Shown here piece by piece: positions 49,867 to 59,053 of a stretch of 64,000 bases of DNA (within the stretch, counting starts at the first letter, position 1; each line of letters begins with the position of its first letter). The position numbers and the translations under genes are program-made. The notes under the pieces are model-generated. The model had not been told where the DNA came from. It searched no databases and saw only the letters and a program-made list of their open reading frames with translations. The stretch comes from Frankia sp. QA3 (GTDB lineage Bacteria > Actinomycetota > Actinomycetes > Frankiales > Frankiaceae). The stretch spans positions 1,275,781 to 1,339,780 of the forward strand of contig NZ_CM001489.1 in NCBI RefSeq assembly GCF_000262465.1, written 5' to 3'.

Positions 49867-50687
49867 GACCAGCTCCTGGCGTCCGAGCGGGCCTGCGCGT
49901 CGCGGCCGAGCACGGTGACCGTGAGGACCAGCAGGACCAGCAGCAGGCCGGGGAACAGCGCGATCCACCAGGCCTGGCCCAGATAGCCCTGGCCCTCGGT
50001 GAGCATCGCCCCCCATTCCGGGGTCGGCGGTTGGGCGCCGAGGCCGAGGTAGCTCAGCGCCGCCGCGGTCGAGATGGAGACGCCGAGCGTGACGGTGGCG
50101 AGCACCAGCAGCGGGGCCAGGGTGTTGGGAAGCACGTGCCGCACGATGATCGCCGAGCGGCGCACGCCCAGCCCGACGGCGGCGCTCACGTAGCCCGAGC
50201 GCCGCACGACCAGGGCCTGGGCGCGGATCACGCGGGCGCACCCGGGCGCGGTGCCGACTGCGACGGCGAGGGTCACCCCGAAGACCCCCCGACCGGTGAT
50301 CAGCACGACCATCAGCGCGAGCAGCACGGCGGGCAGCGCCAGCAGGATGTCGGCGGCGCGCATCAGCAGCGTGTCGCCGACCCGGCCGCCAAGCGCGGCG
50401 GCCAGCCCCCACACGCCGGCGATCACCACCCCGATGCCGGTGGCGGCGGCGCCCATCGACAGCGAGTAGCGGGTGCCGTGCACGACCCGGGTGAACACGT
50501 CCCGGCCGAGCTGGTCGGTGCCGAACCAGTGCCGGCCGCTCGGCCCCTGCAGCGTCGCGTGCAGGTCGCCCTCGGCCGGCCCGCCGCCGGCGAACAGCGC
50601 CGGGTGGATGGCCGCGACCAGCATCAGGACTCCGACGACCGCGGCGACCGGCAGACCGGGCCGCGGCGCTCGCCGCGCCGCGTTCAC
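49863..50687 (-). CDS. ABC transporter permease, DppC/OppC-like
   Basis: A 274-residue membrane permease. HWFGTDQLGRDVFTRVVHGT near the start and the EAA-loop region VSAAVGLGVRRSAIIVRHVL with PNTLAPLLVLATVTLGVSI identify the DppC type. About six helices. GTG 50687 overlaps the upstream permease stop (GTGA). Together with the DppB-like protein it forms the membrane channel. Confidence 0.92.
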   Translation of the reverse strand: MNAARRAPRPGLPVAAVVGVLMLVAAIHPALFAGGGPAEGDLHATLQGPSGRHWFGTDQLGRDVFTRVVHGTRYSLSMGAAATGIGVVIAGVWGLAAALGGRVGDTLLMRAADILLALPAVLLALMVVLITGRGVFGVTLAVAVGTAPGCARVIRAQALVVRRSGYVSAAVGLGVRRSAIIVRHVLPNTLAPLLVLATVTLGVSISTAAALSYLGLGAQPPTPEWGAMLTEGQGYLGQAWWIALFPGLLLVLLVLTVTVLGRDAQARSDARSWS

Positions 50688-51634
50688 GCCGCCACCATCC
50701 CGGTGCGCCGGCGCAGCCGGGGGTCGACGACGGCGTACAACACGTCCACCACGGCGCTGACGACGACGAACACCACCGCGGACAGCGCGACCACCCCCTG
50801 CACGACCGGGAAGTCCCGGTCGGCCACGGCCTGCAGGGCGACCCGCCCGAGGCCGGGCCGGGCGAAGACGTTCTCCACGATCACGGCACCGCCGAGCAGC
50901 GTGCCGACGAACCAGCCCGCCAGCGTCAGGGCGGGCAGGGCCGAGTGCCGCAGCGCGTGCCGCGAGCGCACCGAGTGCTCGGCGAGCCCGCGGGCGCGGG
51001 CGGTCAGGACGAAGGGCGCGTCCAGCGCGGTGAGCAGCCCTTCGCGCATCACCTGGGTGAGGATCGCCGCGATCGGCAGCCCCAGCGTCACCACCGGCAG
51101 CACCAGCGAGCGCGGGTCGCCGGTGTCCGACACCGGCAGCCAGCCGAGGTGGAACGAGAAGACGGTCAGCAGCAGGATGCCCAGCCAGAACGCCGGCGTG
51201 GAGACCACCAGCAGCTCCAGCAGCGAACTGACCCGCCGCGGCCAGCGGGAGCGCCCGGAGGTCAGCACCGTCACGGCGACCGAGAGCACCACGGCGAGCA
51301 GGCTCGCCCACAGCGCGAGTTCGACCGTGGGCCACAGCTGGTCGGTGATCACCGACCAGACCGGCTGCTGGAGCTGGTAGGAGTCGCCGAGCCGGCCGGT
51401 GGCCAGCCGCCCGAGGTGGTCCAGGTACTGGGTGAACAGCGGTTGGTCCAGGTCGTACCGCTCCCGCAGCAGCGCGCGCTGCTCGGGGCCGACCAGCGCG
51501 TTCGTGCCGACGATCGCGTTCACCGGATCGCCGGGGATGAGCTGGAGCACTCCGAACGCGAGGGTCACGGCGCCCCAGACGACCCCGACGGCGCCGAGCA
51601 GGCGGACCACGACGGGGCGGATGGCCGAGCGCAT
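50684..51634 (-). CDS. ABC transporter permease, DppB/OppB-like
   Basis: A 316-residue permease with the DppB N-terminal helix and LIPGDPVNAIVG, RYDLDQPLFTQYLDHLGRLA, then the EAA loop LTARARGLAEHSVRSRHALR and the closing QGVVALSAVVFVVVSAVVDV helix. ATG 51634 overlaps the binding-protein stop by one base (TGATG), so translation is coupled along the operon. Confidence 0.93.
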   Translation of the reverse strand: MRSAIRPVVVRLLGAVGVVWGAVTLAFGVLQLIPGDPVNAIVGTNALVGPEQRALLRERYDLDQPLFTQYLDHLGRLATGRLGDSYQLQQPVWSVITDQLWPTVELALWASLLAVVLSVAVTVLTSGRSRWPRRVSSLLELLVVSTPAFWLGILLLTVFSFHLGWLPVSDTGDPRSLVLPVVTLGLPIAAILTQVMREGLLTALDAPFVLTARARGLAEHSVRSRHALRHSALPALTLAGWFVGTLLGGAVIVENVFARPGLGRVALQAVADRDFPVVQGVVALSAVVFVVVSAVVDVLYAVVDPRLRRRTGMVAA

Positions 51635-53274
51635 CAGCCGGCCTGCACCCAGGCGCCGTAGAACTCCGGCCAGGTGGCGATGCTCAGCCGCAGGCCGTGC
51701 ACCTTCTTGTTGACCCCGACGGTCGCCGTCGAGATGTACGCCGGGACCACCGCGGCCTGCTCGATCGCCCACTTCTGGACCTTGGCGTACTGCTTCGCCC
51801 GCTCCTGGGGCGACTGCGCGGCCTGGGCCGCCTTCAGCCAGGTGTCGACCTGCGGATCGGCGACGCGGGCGAAGTTGTGCCCGCCGCCCACGGAGGTCTC
51901 CGTGGACAGGAAGAACGAGCTGAGGATGTCGCCGTCGGGCCGTGCCCACTTCAGCTCGACCGTGTCGTACTTACCGTCGTCCAGCCAGCCGGAGACCTCC
52001 GTGGCGTCGGTGGATGCATGCAGATCCAGGTAGAAGCCGATCTTCTTCAGCTCGGCCTGGGCGGCCTGGGAGAACAGGGTGGGCCTGCCGTAGATCGGCG
52101 CGAAGACGCTCAGCCGCCTGCCGTCCCTGGTGCGGTAGCCCTCGGCGTCGCGCCCGGTCCAGCCGGCCTCGTCGAGCAGCTTGCCGGCGAGCGCCGGGTC
52201 GTACGGCCAGCTGTTCTCCAGCGAGGCGTCGTAGCTGGACGGGGTGGTGGGGGACAGCACGCTCCACGCCCGCTCGGTGGTGCCCTGGAACACCGACGTC
52301 ACGATGGTGCCCACGTCGAGGCCGCGCTGGAACGCCTTGCGCACCCGGATGTCGGTGAACAGCCCGCTGGAGGTGTTGAGGTAGAAGGCGTCGACCGCGC
52401 CGGGCGTCTGCTTGCTGATCTCCGTCAGGCGCGGGTTGGTGCGGACGCCGGCGATGTCGTTCGCGGGGATGGCGGCGGCGCCGTCGATCTGGCCGGAGCT
52501 CAGCGCGCCGACCCGGGTGGCGTCCTCGGTGATGAACCGGATGGTGACCGAGTCCAGCCGGGCCGGCCCGCTCTGCGCGGCGCCCTTCGGCGCCCAGTTG
52601 TAGGCGGCGTTACGGGTGTAGACCCGCTGCTGGCCGCGGGTGTACCGGCCGTTGCGGAACGGCCCGGAGCCGACCGACGCCGTGCCCGAGCACAGCTTGT
52701 CCGCGCCGGCGCGCAGCGACGCCGGAGAGGCGAGGCCGAGGAACGTGGTGCTCGCCACCTGCAGGAATGGCGAGTAGGCACGGCTGAACGACACCTGGAT
52801 CTCGTACGGACCGGTGACCTTCGTGCCCGTGTACGGGCCGAGGAGGCCGGCGGCGAACTGCGACTCGGTGTCCTTGGCGACGATGTGGTCGAAGTTGGCC
52901 TTCACCGCGGCGGCGTCGAACCTGGCGCCGTCGTGGAAGGTGACGTCCTGGCGGAGCTGGAGGGTGTACGTCCGGCCGTCGGCGCTGATCTTCCACGAGG
53001 AGGCGAGCCAGGGCTCCAGCGAGCCGTCGGGCTTCTGGTAGACGAGGGAGTCGAAGATCGGCCGCTGGGTGAACGCGGTGACGTCCTGGGCGCTGGCGTG
53101 CGGGTCCCAGCAGTCCGGCTCCTTCTCGGCCGCGTAGGTGATGCTGCCGCCGTTGCGCGGTTGGACGTCGGTCGCGTCGCCGCCACCACCGCCCGATCCA
53201 CAGGCCGCCGTGAACAGGGTGGCGGCGAGGGCTGCGAGCAGACCTGCGCTTCGTGCGGTGTGGCGCGATGACAT
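51634..53274 (-). CDS. Peptide/nickel-type ABC substrate-binding lipoprotein (SBP_bac_5)
   Basis: A 546-residue lipoprotein. The signal peptide MSSRHTARSAGLLAALAATL ends in the lipobox FTAAC; Cys25 would be lipidated. The family core includes PDCWDPHASAQDVTAF, IFDSLVYQKPDGSLEPWLAS, LRQDVTFHDGARFDAAAVKA, and the long C-terminal lobe. It captures the substrate outside the membrane; oligopeptide, nickel-chelate or opine ligands are all possible. The luciferase-fold gene 55 bp upstream suggests a substrate that is then oxidised, for example a sulfur or nitrogen source. Confidence 0.93.
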   Translation of the reverse strand: MSSRHTARSAGLLAALAATLFTAACGSGGGGGDATDVQPRNGGSITYAAEKEPDCWDPHASAQDVTAFTQRPIFDSLVYQKPDGSLEPWLASSWKISADGRTYTLQLRQDVTFHDGARFDAAAVKANFDHIVAKDTESQFAAGLLGPYTGTKVTGPYEIQVSFSRAYSPFLQVASTTFLGLASPASLRAGADKLCSGTASVGSGPFRNGRYTRGQQRVYTRNAAYNWAPKGAAQSGPARLDSVTIRFITEDATRVGALSSGQIDGAAAIPANDIAGVRTNPRLTEISKQTPGAVDAFYLNTSSGLFTDIRVRKAFQRGLDVGTIVTSVFQGTTERAWSVLSPTTPSSYDASLENSWPYDPALAGKLLDEAGWTGRDAEGYRTRDGRRLSVFAPIYGRPTLFSQAAQAELKKIGFYLDLHASTDATEVSGWLDDGKYDTVELKWARPDGDILSSFFLSTETSVGGGHNFARVADPQVDTWLKAAQAAQSPQERAKQYAKVQKWAIEQAAVVPAYISTATVGVNKKVHGLRLSIATWPEFYGAWVQAG

Positions 53275-53329
53275 GCAGATACTCCGTACACGGTATGGAT
53301 GTTGGACTTCCTCACCTTTGGGCGAGTCG

Positions 53330-54373
53330 CTAAATCCGCACTGAAACGCCTGGTCGCGCGGCTGGACTTGGCGACGACGCCGCCTGCGCCAGCAGCTCGA
53401 AGGAGCGCAGACGGTCGCCCTGATCGGGCACGATGGTCAGCGCCATCAGCTCGTCCGCGCCGGTGGCGTCGACGAGGGCGGCCAGGTCGCGGCGCACCGT
53501 GTCCACGCCGCCGATGAGCTGGGGGGCGGCGAGGTCGTCGAGGAAGGCGAGCTCGCCGCCGCGGTAGGAGTGCGCGTTCGTGGTCGCCTGGGAGGGGAAC
53601 GCGTCGAACAGGCCGATGGTGCGCATCCAGAGCTTGCTCAGCAGGTAGGGGGCCGCGGCCTGCCGGGCGGCGGCGTCGGTGTCACCGACGGTGACCAGGA
53701 CGCTGAGCAGCGAGCGGGGGCGCTCAAGCTGGGCCGAGGGCGTGAACGCCGCGCGGTAGCGGCGCAGCGCCGCCACGCTGGCCTGCGGGTTGACGTGGTG
53801 GGCGAACGCGTAGGGCAGGCCGAGCGCCGCGGCGAGGTCGGCGCTGGCGAGGCTGGAGCCGAGCACCCAGACCTGCGGCCGGCTGTCGGCGGCGGGCACC
53901 GCGATGACCGGGTTGCCCGGATCGGTGGGGGCGAAGTACCCGATGAGCTCGGTGATCTGGTCGGCGAAGGAGTGCTCGTCGCCGCCGGGCGAGCGGCGCA
54001 GGGCGCGGGCGGTGAGGGGATCGGTGCCCGGCGCCCGGCCCAGGCCGAGGTCGATGCGGTCGCCGAACAGCGCCTGCAAAGTGCCGAACTGTTCGGCGAC
54101 GACCAGCGGGGCGTGGTTGGGCAGCAGCACCCCGCCGGAACCGACCCGCAGCCTGCTGGTCGCGGCGGCGATCCGGCCGGCGAGCACGGCCGGCGTCGAG
54201 GTGGCCAGGCTGGGCGTGCCGTGATGCTCGGCCAGCCAGTACCGGTGGTAGCCGAGTTCCTCCACGCGGGCAGCGATCGCGACGGTGTCGTGCAGCGCCG
54301 TGGTCGCGCTGCCCCCTTCGAAGACGGGGACGACGTCGAGGACGGACAGGGGAAGGATGGTGGAGCTGGTCAT
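53330..54373 (-). CDS. LLM-class flavin-dependent oxidoreductase, MsnO8 type
   Basis: A 347-residue luciferase-like protein of the FMN-using subfamily: [80 protein letters not shown]. Members are FMNH2-dependent monooxygenases or reductases. ATG 54373 has AAGGA upstream. The position directly ahead of a peptide-type importer, with which it is likely co-transcribed, suggests it acts on the imported compound. Confidence 0.9.
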   Translation of the reverse strand: MTSSTILPLSVLDVVPVFEGGSATTALHDTVAIAARVEELGYHRYWLAEHHGTPSLATSTPAVLAGRIAAATSRLRVGSGGVLLPNHAPLVVAEQFGTLQALFGDRIDLGLGRAPGTDPLTARALRRSPGGDEHSFADQITELIGYFAPTDPGNPVIAVPAADSRPQVWVLGSSLASADLAAALGLPYAFAHHVNPQASVAALRRYRAAFTPSAQLERPRSLLSVLVTVGDTDAAARQAAAPYLLSKLWMRTIGLFDAFPSQATTNAHSYRGGELAFLDDLAAPQLIGGVDTVRRDLAALVDATGADELMALTIVPDQGDRLRSFELLAQAASSPSPAARPGVSVRI

Positions 54374-54457
54374 CGTGGTCCTTCGGCAGGGCCGCCCGCG
54401 GCGGTGGCGCGGCGGCGGGGGTGGTGGCGCGGCGGCAGGTGGGCGTGGGGGTGGCGC

Positions 54458-55909
54458 TCAGGCCGAGACGGGCTCCGCCGGCGCGGCCGGGGTCGGCGCG
54501 GCCACGTGCGCCGGCCGGCCGGGCAGCAGCAGGCCCATGGCGAACACGACGAGGCCGGCCGCGAACGGCCACCAGAAGGCGTCGCCGAACGATGCCTCGG
54601 TCGGCGCCGTGTGCGCGCCGCCGCCCTGCAGGATCAGCGCGACGACCGCGATGCCCAGCGAGGCGCCGATCTGGTTGAGGATGAACACCGCGCCGGTCGC
54701 ACCGGCCACCGCGTCACCGGGCACGGTGCGGTACACCGAGCCCATCGTCGGGGCGCCCACCAGGCCCATGCCGAAGCCGGCGACGAACTGGGCTGCCGTC
54801 AGCGCGACCTGGGAGGTGTCCGCCCCGGACCGGGTGAACACGAGCGAGCCGGCCGCGACCAGCAGGGCGCCGGCGGGCACCAGCCGCCGGGCGTCGACCT
54901 TGTCGGCCAGGCTGCCCGCCAGCGGCATACCGAGCATGGTGCCCAAGCCCAGCGGGGCCAGGAGCAGGCCGGACTCCAGCACCGAGTGGCCGTGCACCTG
55001 CTGGTAGTACAGCGGCAGGATGAACAGCAGCGAGAACAGGCCGCCACCGAGCAGGAACATGGTGGTGACGCTGGCGGAGAAGCCCCGGCTGGCGAACAGC
55101 CGCAGGTCGAGCAGCGGCGTGGCGGCCGTGCGCAGCGCGTGGGCGACGTAGCCGGCGAACAGCAGCAGCCCGACGACCAGGCCGACCACGACCCGGGTGC
55201 TGTCGAAGCCGAGGCCGCCGGCCTGTGAGAACGCGTAGACGATCGCGGCGAAGCCGGGGCACAGCAGGGCCACACCGAGGGCGTCGAGGGGCACGGGACC
55301 ACCGTCGCGAGGCGGGTCGGCGGGCAGCACCACGATCGCCAGCACGATGGCCGCGAGCGCGAACGGGACGTTGACCAGGAACATCCACTCCCAGGACAGG
55401 CCGTCGAGCAGCAGTCCGCCGACGATGGGCCCGAGCACCGGCCCGAGCGTGATCGGGATCGAGATCAGGCCCATCACCCGCCCGATGCGGGCGGGCCCCG
55501 CGGCGCCGGCGACCACGGCCATCATGATCGGGTCGACCATGCCGCCGCCGAGGCCCTGCAGGATCCGGAAGGCGATCAGGCTCTGCGCGTTCCACGCCGC
55601 CGCGCACAGGGCCGACCCGGCCAGGAACAGCGACAGGCCGAGCAGCCACATACGCTTCGCGCCGAAGCGTGCCACCGCCCAGCCGGCCACCGGGATGGCA
55701 AGCGCGACCGCCAGCAGGTAGCCGGTCGTCACCCCTTCGATCGTGGCGAGCGAGGCGTCGAAGTGCGCGCTCAGCGTGCTGATGCCGACGTTGACGATCG
55801 TCGCGTCCAGGTAGGACATCATCCCGCCGAGCACCATCACCCCGATGAGGATCAACAGGGCGGAATCGAGCCGCGGTGGGCTGTCCTGCGCTGCGTTCGT
55901 GCCCGTCAT
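54458..55909 (-). CDS. MFS drug/H+ antiporter, DHA2 (EmrB/QacA) family, 14 helices
   Basis: A 483-residue transporter. The motif-C type segment GPVLGPIVGGLLLDGLSWEW and motif A-like GWAVARFGAKRMWLLGLSLF place it in DHA2, with the motif D1-like LDATIVNVGISTLSAHF at the N-terminus. It should export drugs or a metabolite in exchange for protons. ATG 55909 has GGGAG upstream. A divergent TetR gene lies 79 bp away with a dyad between them: the classic self-controlled pump arrangement. Confidence 0.94.
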   Translation of the reverse strand: MTGTNAAQDSPPRLDSALLILIGVMVLGGMMSYLDATIVNVGISTLSAHFDASLATIEGVTTGYLLAVALAIPVAGWAVARFGAKRMWLLGLSLFLAGSALCAAAWNAQSLIAFRILQGLGGGMVDPIMMAVVAGAAGPARIGRVMGLISIPITLGPVLGPIVGGLLLDGLSWEWMFLVNVPFALAAIVLAIVVLPADPPRDGGPVPLDALGVALLCPGFAAIVYAFSQAGGLGFDSTRVVVGLVVGLLLFAGYVAHALRTAATPLLDLRLFASRGFSASVTTMFLLGGGLFSLLFILPLYYQQVHGHSVLESGLLLAPLGLGTMLGMPLAGSLADKVDARRLVPAGALLVAAGSLVFTRSGADTSQVALTAAQFVAGFGMGLVGAPTMGSVYRTVPGDAVAGATGAVFILNQIGASLGIAVVALILQGGGAHTAPTEASFGDAFWWPFAAGLVVFAMGLLLPGRPAHVAAPTPAAPAEPVSA

Positions 55910-55942
55910 GACAACTCCCTTGTAAGGGTCGTCCAAGAAGAT

Positions 55943-55958
55943 TGAACTATCTGGTTCA
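55943..55958. promoter_or_regulatory. Dyad operator between MFS pump and TetR
   Basis: TGAACTATCTGGTTCA: arms TGAAC and GTTCA, 6-bp centre, in the 79-bp divergent gap. Likely binding site of the adjacent TetR protein. Confidence 0.7.
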
Positions 55959-55988
55959 GATTTATGGATGAGACCGTAGCATGGGCCC

Positions 55989-56684
55989 ATGGGTGTGGGC
56001 GAGAGCGCGAAGGCGACCGGAGCTCCGGCGGAACGGGGCCGGTTGGACAAGCGCCGCGCGATCGTGGAGGCGGCGCTGCGCGTCTTCGCCCGCAACGGTT
56101 ACGCGCAGGCGAGCCTCGACATGATCGCCGCCGAGGCCGGCGTGGCCAAGCCGACGATCTACAACCATCTCGGCTCGAAGGAGAACCTGTTCCGGTACGT
56201 CATGACGACGACGGCGGCGCGCTCCAACGCGAAGGCGCTCGAGGTGCTCGAGAGCTTTCCCAAGGAGGCCAGCGGCCTTCGTGGCGGACTGGAGGACGTC
56301 GCCGCGCGGCTCGTCGACTGCTACTGCGACGAGCGTTCCGAGGCGGTGCGCCGCCTGCTCTACGCCGAGGCGCTGCGTTTTCCCGACCTCTACGACGCCG
56401 TGCGCGCCAGCGGGGCGGACCAGTTCATCGAGGCGCTCGCCGGCCGCCTCGCCCGGCTGGCCCACGCCGGCCACCTGCGCATCGCCGATCCGGTGCGCGC
56501 GGCCAACCAGTTCATCGCCCTCGTCTACGACGAGCTGCCCGTGCGCAGCACGCTGGGCACCCGCCCGCTGGCCCCAGCCGAGGTCGGCGAGGTGGTGCGG
56601 GCCGGGGTCGACACCTTCCTGCGGGCCTTCGGCGTGCCGGCCGGCGGGGACGACACCGCTCAGCCGCCCGCCCCTGCCCCCTAG
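55989..56684 (+). CDS. TetR-family regulator of the MFS pump
   Basis: A 231-residue TetR protein: RRAIVEAALRVFARNGYAQA, SLDMIAAEAGVAKPTIYNHL and GSKENLFRYVMTTTA form the DNA-binding domain. The C-terminal part has the AefR-like/TetR_C_7 look (LLYAEALRFPDLYDAVRASG). It should repress the divergent pump gene and itself until it binds a ligand. No clear ribosome site precedes ATG 55989, so leaderless translation is possible. Confidence 0.9.
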   Translation: MGVGESAKATGAPAERGRLDKRRAIVEAALRVFARNGYAQASLDMIAAEAGVAKPTIYNHLGSKENLFRYVMTTTAARSNAKALEVLESFPKEASGLRGGLEDVAARLVDCYCDERSEAVRRLLYAEALRFPDLYDAVRASGADQFIEALAGRLARLAHAGHLRIADPVRAANQFIALVYDELPVRSTLGTRPLAPAEVGEVVRAGVDTFLRAFGVPAGGDDTAQPPAPAP

Positions 56685-56784
56685 CGCGGTACCTACGCAG
56701 TTTCACCGATGTGCACCGGCCGTCGGACGAGAGACAGTGGCACCTCCCGTTCCCGGAGCCGTTTCCTGCCTGCACGAGGTGTCT

Positions 56785-57636
56785 ATGCGTTACGAACTGC
56801 TCGGGCCCCTGCGCGTTTCGAACGGCCGGGAGAGCCACCTGTTGAGCGCCCCGAAAATGGAGACGACCCTCGCCGTGCTGCTCGTCGGTGCCGGCCGGGT
56901 GACGACCAAGAACAGTCTGGTCCTGGAGCTGTGGGGGGACCGGCCGCCCCGTCGAGCCGCTGCGGCCATCCACGTCTACATCTCCCAGCTGCGCAAGTTT
57001 CTGGCCGCCGCGGCCGCCGACCCCGCGGGCATCGACCCCGCGGGCATCGACCCCGCGGGCATCGACCCCGCGGGCATCGACCCCGCGGGCATCGACCCCG
57101 CGGACATCATCGTCACCAAGCCCTCGGGGTATCTGCTGCGACTGGACGGCGCCAGCTTCGACGTCACCGAATTCCAGGACGCCATGCGCGACGGGCGCGC
57201 CCAGCAGGCGGCCGGAAGCTACGCCGCGGCGCTGAGTGCGGCCGAACGCGCGCTGTCGCTGGTGCGCGGGCCGGTGTTGGCGGAGTCCGCGGCGGAGGGG
57301 CCGGTGCTCACCGCCTTCGCGGCGTGGGCCGAGGAGGAACGCCTCGCCGCCCTGGAACTGTCCGTCGAGGCCCGGACCGCGCTCGGCCGGCACCGAGAGG
57401 TGATCAGCCTGCTCGGCGCGCTCACCGCCCAGTACCCGCTGCGGGAGTCGTTCTACTCGCAGCTCATGCTCGTTCTCTACCGCGCGGGCCGCCAGGCCGA
57501 GGCACTGGCCGTCTACCGAGGTGCGCAACAGGTGCTACGGGCCGAGCTGGGGCTGGAGCCCTGCCGGTCACTGCGCCGGCTGCACGACGCAATCCTCACC
57601 CGCGACCGGCTGCTCGATCTGCCCACCGCGAGCTGA
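56785..57636 (+). CDS. SARP-family transcriptional activator (AfsR/DnrI type) with a repeat insert
   Basis: A 283-residue small SARP. The OmpR-like winged helix opens MRYELLGPLRVSNGRES and has ELWGDRPPRRAAAAIHVYIS and QLRKFL; the BTAD domain follows (SFDVTEFQDAMRDGRAQQAA through YRAGRQAEALAVYRGAQQVL and ELGLEPCRSLRRLHDAIL). ATG 56785 follows GAGG. Between QLRKFL and VTKPSGYLLRL, in the wing region of the DNA-binding domain, lie six DPAGI repeats, an insertion not usual in SARPs. SARPs switch on antibiotic clusters, which fits the biosynthetic-type genes downstream. Confidence 0.9.
   Translation: MRYELLGPLRVSNGRESHLLSAPKMETTLAVLLVGAGRVTTKNSLVLELWGDRPPRRAAAAIHVYISQLRKFLAAAAADPAGIDPAGIDPAGIDPAGIDPAGIDPADIIVTKPSGYLLRLDGASFDVTEFQDAMRDGRAQQAAGSYAAALSAAERALSLVRGPVLAESAAEGPVLTAFAAWAEEERLAALELSVEARTALGRHREVISLLGALTAQYPLRESFYSQLMLVLYRAGRQAEALAVYRGAQQVLRAELGLEPCRSLRRLHDAILTRDRLLDLPTAS
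57019..57108 (+). repeat. Six 15-bp repeats in the SARP gene
   Basis: Five perfect units GACCCCGCGGGCATC and one variant, read DPAGI, inside the DNA-binding domain just before the wing hairpin. Confidence 0.97.
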
Positions 57637-57649
57637 CCAGCCCGGCCGG

Positions 57650-59053
57650 TCAGGGGGCGACGGACAGCAGCCGTACCAGCTCGACCCGGGAACTCACCCC
57701 GAGCTTGCCGTAGATGTGCGCGAGGTGGGTGTCGACGGTGCGGGGGCTCACCCGCAGCCGGCCGGCGATGTCCCGGGTGCGCAGCCCCTGCGCGGCGAGC
57801 CTGGCCACCTCCCGTTCGCGCGCCGTCAGCCCGACCCCCACGCCGGCCGGGCCGCGCGGGCCGGACCGCTCGGCGTGCCGGGCCGGCAGCGTCGGCGCGG
57901 CGGGGCCCGTCCGCAGGTACTCCAGCGCCCGCCGGTGCGCGCCGACCTGCCAGCAGGGATCCGTCTGCCCGTAGAGGCAGCGGCCCACCAGCGGATGGCG
58001 AAAGGCCAGCTCGCCGCCCGGCGTCGCGCGGACGAGGTCGCGAGCCCGCAGCTCGCGAAGGGCACGGCAGGCCTCGGCCCGGTCGAGCTGGGCGACGGCG
58101 GCGACGGCATCGACGGTGAAGGTGTCGCCGAGCACGGCCGCCGCCCGCGCGACCAGGCGCTGCGTCGCCCCGAGCGGCGTGGTCTCGGCCAGCAGGCGGA
58201 CGCCGAGTGTGGTGCGCGCCCAGTGGTCGGACGGCCCCGCCGAGGGGGCGTGGCCGAAGCCGTCGGCTCGGCCGTCGTCGCCACCACCCGCCTCCTGCTC
58301 GGCCAGGGCCGTCAGGTAGAGGGGGTTGCCGGCGCCGCGCTCGTGCAGGTCGGCGAGCCCGGGGGCGCGGCCCGGCAGGCCGAGCAGCTCGGCGCTCTGC
58401 TGCAGGGTGAGCGCCGCCAGCCGGATCTGCTCCACCGCGCCCAGCTCGACCCCGGCCTGGATGGTGACGTGCATCCAGGCGGGTACCTGGCGCTGGCGGT
58501 GCGCGACCACGACCGGCAGCGCCTCCACCAGCGGCCAGCGTGCCAGGACCTCGAGCAGGTCGACCGAGGCCCGGTCGGCGAAGTGGAAGTCGTCGAACAG
58601 CAGCAGCAGACCGCCGGGCGCGGCCGCCAGACAGTCGCCGTACAGCGAACGCAGCTCGGCGAACAGCCGGCAGCGCGAGGTCGACGTGTCGTCGAGCATG
58701 TCGGCGGCGGCCGCGAGGGCGCGGATGAACGCGGTGGCGGGCGCCAGCAGCGTGGTCCCCGACGGCCGCCAGGAGGTGAACGCCTCGATGAAGGGATGGA
58801 AGGACTCGCCGGTGCGGGTCTCGGTGCAGCGCGCCCGCAGCACGTCGACGCCGCGGCGGCGGGCCTCGCCCGCCACGGCCGTCAGCAGCCGGGTCTTTCC
58901 GTAGCCGGGGTCGCCGGTCAGCTCGACGAGCGAGGTGCGCCCCTCGCCCCTGGCGTCGAGAAAGGTCATGATCCGAGCGTGCTCCGCCGTCCGGACGGTG
59001 CCGTGGGGGCCCGTTGCAGTCATCCCGGCGATGGCCGTGGCGGCGGTACTCAT
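57650..59053 (-). CDS. LuxR-type regulator with N-terminal AAA ATPase domain, compact form
   Basis: A 467-residue regulator. The ATPase half has Walker A GDPGYGKTRLL and Walker B LLLLFDDFHFAD. The C-terminal LuxR helix-turn-helix is LTAREREVARLAAQGLRTRD, then VSPRTVDTHLAHIYGKLGV. LAL-family regulators are normally ~900 residues with a long TPR-like middle; that part is absent here, so this is a shortened form. ATG 59053 has AGGAGT upstream, somewhat far. It is convergent with the SARP gene, 13 bp apart, and likely a pathway-specific regulator. Confidence 0.85.
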   Translation of the reverse strand: MSTAATAIAGMTATGPHGTVRTAEHARIMTFLDARGEGRTSLVELTGDPGYGKTRLLTAVAGEARRRGVDVLRARCTETRTGESFHPFIEAFTSWRPSGTTLLAPATAFIRALAAAADMLDDTSTSRCRLFAELRSLYGDCLAAAPGGLLLLFDDFHFADRASVDLLEVLARWPLVEALPVVVAHRQRQVPAWMHVTIQAGVELGAVEQIRLAALTLQQSAELLGLPGRAPGLADLHERGAGNPLYLTALAEQEAGGGDDGRADGFGHAPSAGPSDHWARTTLGVRLLAETTPLGATQRLVARAAAVLGDTFTVDAVAAVAQLDRAEACRALRELRARDLVRATPGGELAFRHPLVGRCLYGQTDPCWQVGAHRRALEYLRTGPAAPTLPARHAERSGPRGPAGVGVGLTAREREVARLAAQGLRTRDIAGRLRVSPRTVDTHLAHIYGKLGVSSRVELVRLLSVAP

